Source: Chromera velia
Lineage: Eukaryota > Sar > Chromeraceae
Reading direction: 5' to 3'
DNA length: 21,114 nucleotides
Assembly (NCBI GenBank): GCA_018398765.1
Contig: JAHBMJ010002022.1
Location: forward strand, 1-21,114
A model generated the notes under the pieces. That model was given only the letters and a program-made list of their open reading frames with translations. It did not search any database and was not told the DNA's origin. This document shows, piece after piece, positions 18,255 through 21,114 of the stretch. Position 1 is the stretch's first letter. Each line of letters starts with the position of its first letter. The translations under genes and the position numbers were made by a program.

Positions 18255-18603
18255 ACAAGCCCAAAGAGCCTCAGGTCTTCATCATCAGACACCCCCTCCT
18301 CTCCACCCTCCTCTGACTTCTCCTTCCGCACAATCGCAAAAGGACCGTCTCCCGGTTGGAGTGCCAAGTGAGCCATCGTCTCGGGTACCCACTCAGAGGA
18401 GGCCACGTCTGTCTGGTTGAGGGGGTTTCTCTTCCACAGCCACTCTGCGTTGGGCGTCAACTTTTCTGTCCGAAACAACGGCACAGCTGCGGCGATCAAG
18501 GTCTCGCCGTCCTCCACGCCCTCACGCACGTGCGACTTCAGGGCGCCACTCACGGTCGTCTTGCCCGTTCGTCGCGTCCTCTCGATGTGAGAGGCTTCGC
18601 AGC
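18255..18603 (-). CDS. Gene B, exon 4
   Basis: Acceptor GTCTACATGCAG before 18603; the exon takes the single G left by exon 3 to make GGC. It encodes GCEASHIERTRRTGKTTVSG, LKSHVREGVEDGETLIAAAV, PLFRTEKLTPNAEWLWKRNP, VASSEWVPETMAHLALQPGD, PFAIVRKEK, then an acidic run EEGGEEGVSDDEDLRLFGL. The donor GTCAGT at 18254 is the one that gives the phase 2 required by exon 5; earlier donors exist, so the 3' end is tentative. No named domain; the even distribution of residues argues for a folded soluble region. Confidence 0.6.
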
Positions 18604-19053
18604 CTGCATGTAGACACACCCGCACATAGCAAAACACGAAAGAGGTCAGTCAATCGGTCGACTCCTACAGCAAGAGGACGAAGAAAGTAAATTTCAGGTC
18701 CCCTCATCCATGATGTGAGGGGCCTCGAAGCATGCATGCAGACACAAAGACGGACTTCCTGTCTAATGCTTCCTCTAGCTTTCTGTTTCATTTCACTGGG
18801 AGGGCGGGGGGGAAGGAAGGCAACTCGCGGAGGCAGGCAGGGAAATGCCTGCGCATTTTCTTTGACTTCTGAAAGACGTCCTCTCTTCTTCCATACAGAC
18901 GGCGCCATTGCTGCCCCATTCGAATTCAGTCAGTAGTTCCAACGAACGGCTTCTGGGAGGTCTCTAAACAGAGAAAACAGAGAACTTCAGCGCACAAGAA
19001 GTCGGTCGTCTCTCTTCACGACCCTTCATTCCGCCCCTTTCTCCCCTCCCCAC
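18604..19053 (-). other. Gene B intron 3
   Basis: A 450-nt intron between donor GTGGGG at 19053 and acceptor ATGCAG at 18604. It contains a diverged copy of the exon 4 acceptor region (18711-18745 compared with 18585-18613, both with GATGTGAG and a GCATG..GACACA block). Confidence 0.5.
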
Positions 19054-19302
19054 CTTTGTGTATGACAGAAGATCGGAAATCGATCCCGCCCCAGTACTGG
19101 AACTCCTCTATTGGAGCCACGACTTGAGCGGGAAAGTATTCTTCGTGGTCCGCATCTCTGTTTCCAGCCTCGTCGATGAACTGGTAGGAAGATCCCAGGG
19201 GCGAGTCCCGCTTCCCCTCCTTTTCGTAACGATCGCGCAGAGCAGCCGGGACCAGGGGCAGAAACGCAAACGCACGCACTGCCGGCATGGCCCAAAATCC
19301 CT
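19054..19302 (-). CDS. Gene B, exon 3
   Basis: Acceptor GGATGCATGCAG before 19302, preceded by a TGTC/CTGT-repeat pyrimidine tract; donor CACAAAG|GTGGGG after 19054; phase 1 in and out. It encodes GFWAMPAVRAFAFLPLVPAA, LRDRYEKEGKRDSPLGSSYQ, FIDEAGNRDADHEEYFPAQV, VAPIEEFQYWGGIDFRSSVI and HK. This is one of the most protein-like parts of the gene. No family was recognised. Confidence 0.65.
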
Positions 19303-19338
19303 CTGCATGCATCCATCCACGCACCCCCAGCCACATAA

Positions 19339-19344
19339 ACAGGC

Positions 19345-19378
<34 letters not shown>
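19339..19378 (+). repeat. (GACA)n microsatellite
   Basis: About nine GACA units. On the gene B strand this reads as TGTC repeats and serves as the pyrimidine-containing stretch upstream of the exon 3 acceptor. Confidence 0.88.
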
Positions 19379-19379
<1 letters not shown>

Positions 19380-19428
19380 GAGAGACAGATAGGGATCTTT
19401 CCGTGTGCGCGCACAAAAGCACAGGTAC

Positions 19429-19539
19429 GCAAAGTCTTTCCTTTCCTCCACGGAGAGTCCACCCGAAAGATCGAATACTTCTCCACAGCCATAGAAGCAT
19501 TCTCTTCCTTTCGGCTGGGCCTTCCTCTCGATCGAGAGT
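19429..19539 (-). CDS. Gene B, exon 2 (tentative)
   Basis: Modelled from acceptor CAATTGCTCAG to donor TTTGC|GTACCT; phase 1 at both ends, which is the only frame that joins exons 1 and 3. It encodes a basic segment SRSRGRPSRKEENAS and MAVEKYSIFRVDSPWRKGKT. Alternative frames are also open here, so confidence is modest. Confidence 0.4.
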
Positions 19540-20104
19540 CTGAGCAATTGGCTCAGTGCGATGTCTAAACTCCAGTCTTCCTCTCATTCCCTGCCATTCT
19601 GGCCCCGTGCGCGAAGAAATTTTGCAAAGCAAAGCAAGGACCGACCCGGAGGGCTTCGCACGAAGTCCCGAAAGTTGTATCTTGAAATGAACCCATGCTG
19701 AGCAGCTGCATGCACGATTCGAGTCATCAAAGGTTGTTTGCGATATTAATGTTTGATCAGCTTTGTATCTGTATCTGCGTGGATTGATGGCATTTTGGGG
19801 CAGACAACATACCACAAGACTAGACCAAAGGTGGCAGGTACAGCGTTGAGCAAGGAGAAAGGGTCAGAGCGGTATGAAGCGAAGAAAGGCATGCATAGAA
19901 AGGCAGGGGTACATCGGGTTGCAGAGAATACAAGAGGTCTTTCAGTATGAGGAAAAGGGAATGTGCACGAGGTGCGGGACTCGTCAGCACAGCCCTTCTC
20001 GGAGCCTGCTCCGCATGGATACCCCTTCGTCATCGGATTGGAATGGAAGGACGGCTGTTTGACTGACTGACTTACTGACTGACCAATGTGATTCGCCATC
20101 ATAC
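19540..20104 (-). other. Gene B intron 1
   Basis: About 565 nt with no convincing exon on either strand. The GACTGACTGACTTACTGACTG run at 20061-20081 is a short simple repeat that also creates the alternative donor GTAAGT at 20075. Confidence 0.45.
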
Positions 20105-20411
20105 CGGTCTTGCTGAGCACATGGTGCCACGTTTCGTCCATAGCAGCAAAGAGGTGGCCTGCCGTGTTGACGAATGCAGCTCTGGCTCTGGAGAACTCCT
20201 CCTCCCTTGTGATAAGCAGCTTCCCGACAGCAAAGCACATGACCACAAACAACGCCACGGTTCGAAGCCATATATGATACTTCCGGTAACACTTTGCCAA
20301 GTTGGTGAGGACCCCTTTGACCCTCCAGCTCAAGACGCTGGGCTTCCGACTCCCCTTGTCCTTGCCACCCCTCCCCTCTCCCTCCTCGATAGTCCTTTCA
20401 GCCTCTTCCAT
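20105..20411 (-). CDS. Gene B, exon 1: start and N-terminal membrane anchor
   Basis: ATG at 20411-20409 opens MEEAERTIEEGEGRGGKDKG, followed by a basic segment (SWRVKGVLTNLAKCYRKYH) and one hydrophobic helix, residues about 50-67 (LRTVALFVVMCFAVGKLLI), then an acidic helix REEEFSRARAAFVN. This reads as a signal anchor with a cytosolic N-terminus. Donor ACCG|GTATGA at 20105 gives the phase needed downstream; the stronger-looking GTAAGT at 20075 would need a different exon 2. The whole eight-exon model sums to 3441 nt (1146 codons plus stop): anchor, about 430-residue soluble region, about three helices, disordered tail. TMEM43-type proteins have a similar helix layout, but I saw no matching motif. 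Confidence 0.6.
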
Positions 20412-20542
20412 CACGATGTTAAGAACCCCTCCTCTGCATTTCTTCTCGGCGGCAGGTGATCAGGAGCTGCACGTGCTCACGAAACTTTTGCACAAGGATC
20501 GATCTATTCACTGAGAATGGTATTGTCCGTGCACGACTCAAT
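20412..20542 (-). promoter_or_regulatory. Gene B upstream region
   Basis: Only about 130 bases separate the gene B ATG from the tandem repeat array, so the core promoter and 5' leader lie here or within the repeats. No TATA or initiator motif was confidently seen. Confidence 0.35.
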
Positions 20543-20853
20543 TGGCCCCGGAAAGCGAAGCGGGGGGCACTTAGAACAGAAATACCCCAGCCCACGTGCG
20601 TGCACGCTGTGGCCCCGGAAAGCGAAGCGGGGGGCACTTACAAAACAGAAATACCCCAGCCCACGTGCATGGCCCCGGAAAGCGAAGCGGGGGGCACTTA
20701 GAAAACAGAAATACCCCAGCCCACGTGCGTGCATGGCCCCGGAAAGCGAAGCGGGGGGCACTTAGAAAACAGAAATACCCCAGCCAACGTGCATGGCCCC
20801 GGAAAGCGAAACGGGGGGCACTTAGAAAACAGAAATACCCCAGCCCACGTGCA
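20543..20853 (+). repeat. Tandem array, five units of about 60-67 bp
   Basis: Units start at 20543, 20610, 20670, 20734 and 20794. Each holds GGCCCCGGAAAGCGAAGCGG (one copy has AAACGG), GGGGCACTTA, ACAGAAATACCCCAGCC and a CACGTGCGTGCA-type end of variable length. The left arm has a single inverted copy at 376-434. The period differences come from presence or absence of short GTGCGTGCA/ACGCTG segments. Confidence 0.95.
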
Positions 20854-21114
20854 TGCACGCTGTCTTTCGGCAAAAACCCGGCCCCGAAAGGCTGAATGTT
20901 GCGCCAAATGTGTGTGCGTCAGGTGGACTTCAGACCCGATTACCCGATTTTCGCCGAAAAAAGGCCCCGGAAAGATCCCACCCCAAATGGTCTAGAAAAG
21001 CGTGCATAAACCCGCATCGTCATGCATGCGTGCGTCAGTAGCCCCGGAAAGCGACAGACTGCATCCCCGGGCTTTTTTCCTGGGGGAGGAGGGGTTCTAC
21101 GGCTTTTCCCGCGG
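20795..21114 (-). repeat. Right arm of window-flanking inverted repeat
   Basis: The reverse complement of 112-434 with scattered substitutions and small indels. It runs into the right end of the window, so its outer limit is unknown. Relative to gene B it has the same orientation as the left arm has relative to gene A. Confidence 0.85.

Noticed and set aside
20543-20853. CRISPR array
   Set aside because: The units are contiguous near-identical repeats without unique spacers, in eukaryotic DNA with no cas genes.
20571-20995. Several open frames in the right repeat array, on both strands
   Set aside because: They are repetitive readings of the 60-67-bp unit and change frame between units.
1-21114. 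The whole window as one giant transposon with terminal inverted repeats
   Set aside because: The interior has two intron-containing host-like genes and no DNA polymerase, recombinase or capsid genes belonging to the outer repeats. The arms look like a dispersed composite repeat, and the right one runs off the window.

Overview
This window is nuclear DNA of a eukaryote. Both single-copy genes are split by GT-AG introns, the introns and spacers are full of microsatellites, and a long LTR retrotransposon with a nested DNA transposon sits between the genes. Long serine/glycine/proline-rich tails, low-complexity inserts and frequent TGCATGCA-like words would suit a protist such as a chromerid alga or a related alveolate, but that assignment is an inference. 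No bacterial operon, rRNA, tRNA or CRISPR array was seen.

Layout. (1) 112-434 and 20795-21114 are inverted copies of one repeat family. Each lies upstream of a gene and in the same orientation relative to it; the right copy carries a five-unit tandem array. (2) 842-3176, plus strand: gene A, three recognisable coding exons plus an unseen first exon. It encodes a conserved protein family of unknown function with a C-terminal block that looks macrodomain-like. (3) 3177-3632 and 13161-about 13370: an AT-rich island cut in two by the retrotransposon. (4) 3633-13160: a full-length Ty1/copia-type LTR retrotransposon with LTRs TGATGA...TCATCA, a 5-bp target duplication TCTAT, and gag, protease, integrase, reverse transcriptase and RNase H in that order. 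The polyprotein frame from 4312 is broken by ten in-frame stops and one frameshift, so the copy is dead. Its 5' LTR alone carries a 63-bp near-perfect palindrome. (5) 11167-12390: a hAT-type DNA transposon nested in the retrotransposon 3' region, with 8-bp target duplications, 23-bp terminal inverted repeats, TTTGA subterminal repeats and a transposase remnant. (6) 13371-14769: simple-repeat-rich spacer between the convergent genes. (7) 20411-14770, minus strand: gene B, for which an eight-exon, phase-consistent model of 1146 codons plus stop can be built. It predicts an N-terminal membrane anchor, a large soluble region, several C-terminal membrane helices and a long Ser/Gly/Pro-rich tail; the family was not recognised.

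History implied: an AT-rich insertion or spacer between two convergent host genes received the copia element, which then decayed mainly by transitions (LTR differences are almost all transitions) and was itself hit by a hAT element. The two host genes appear intact. The most interesting items are the uncharacterised protein of gene A, the unrecognised membrane protein of gene B, the shared upstream repeat of both genes, the single-LTR hairpin, and the glutamine-position stops in gag.
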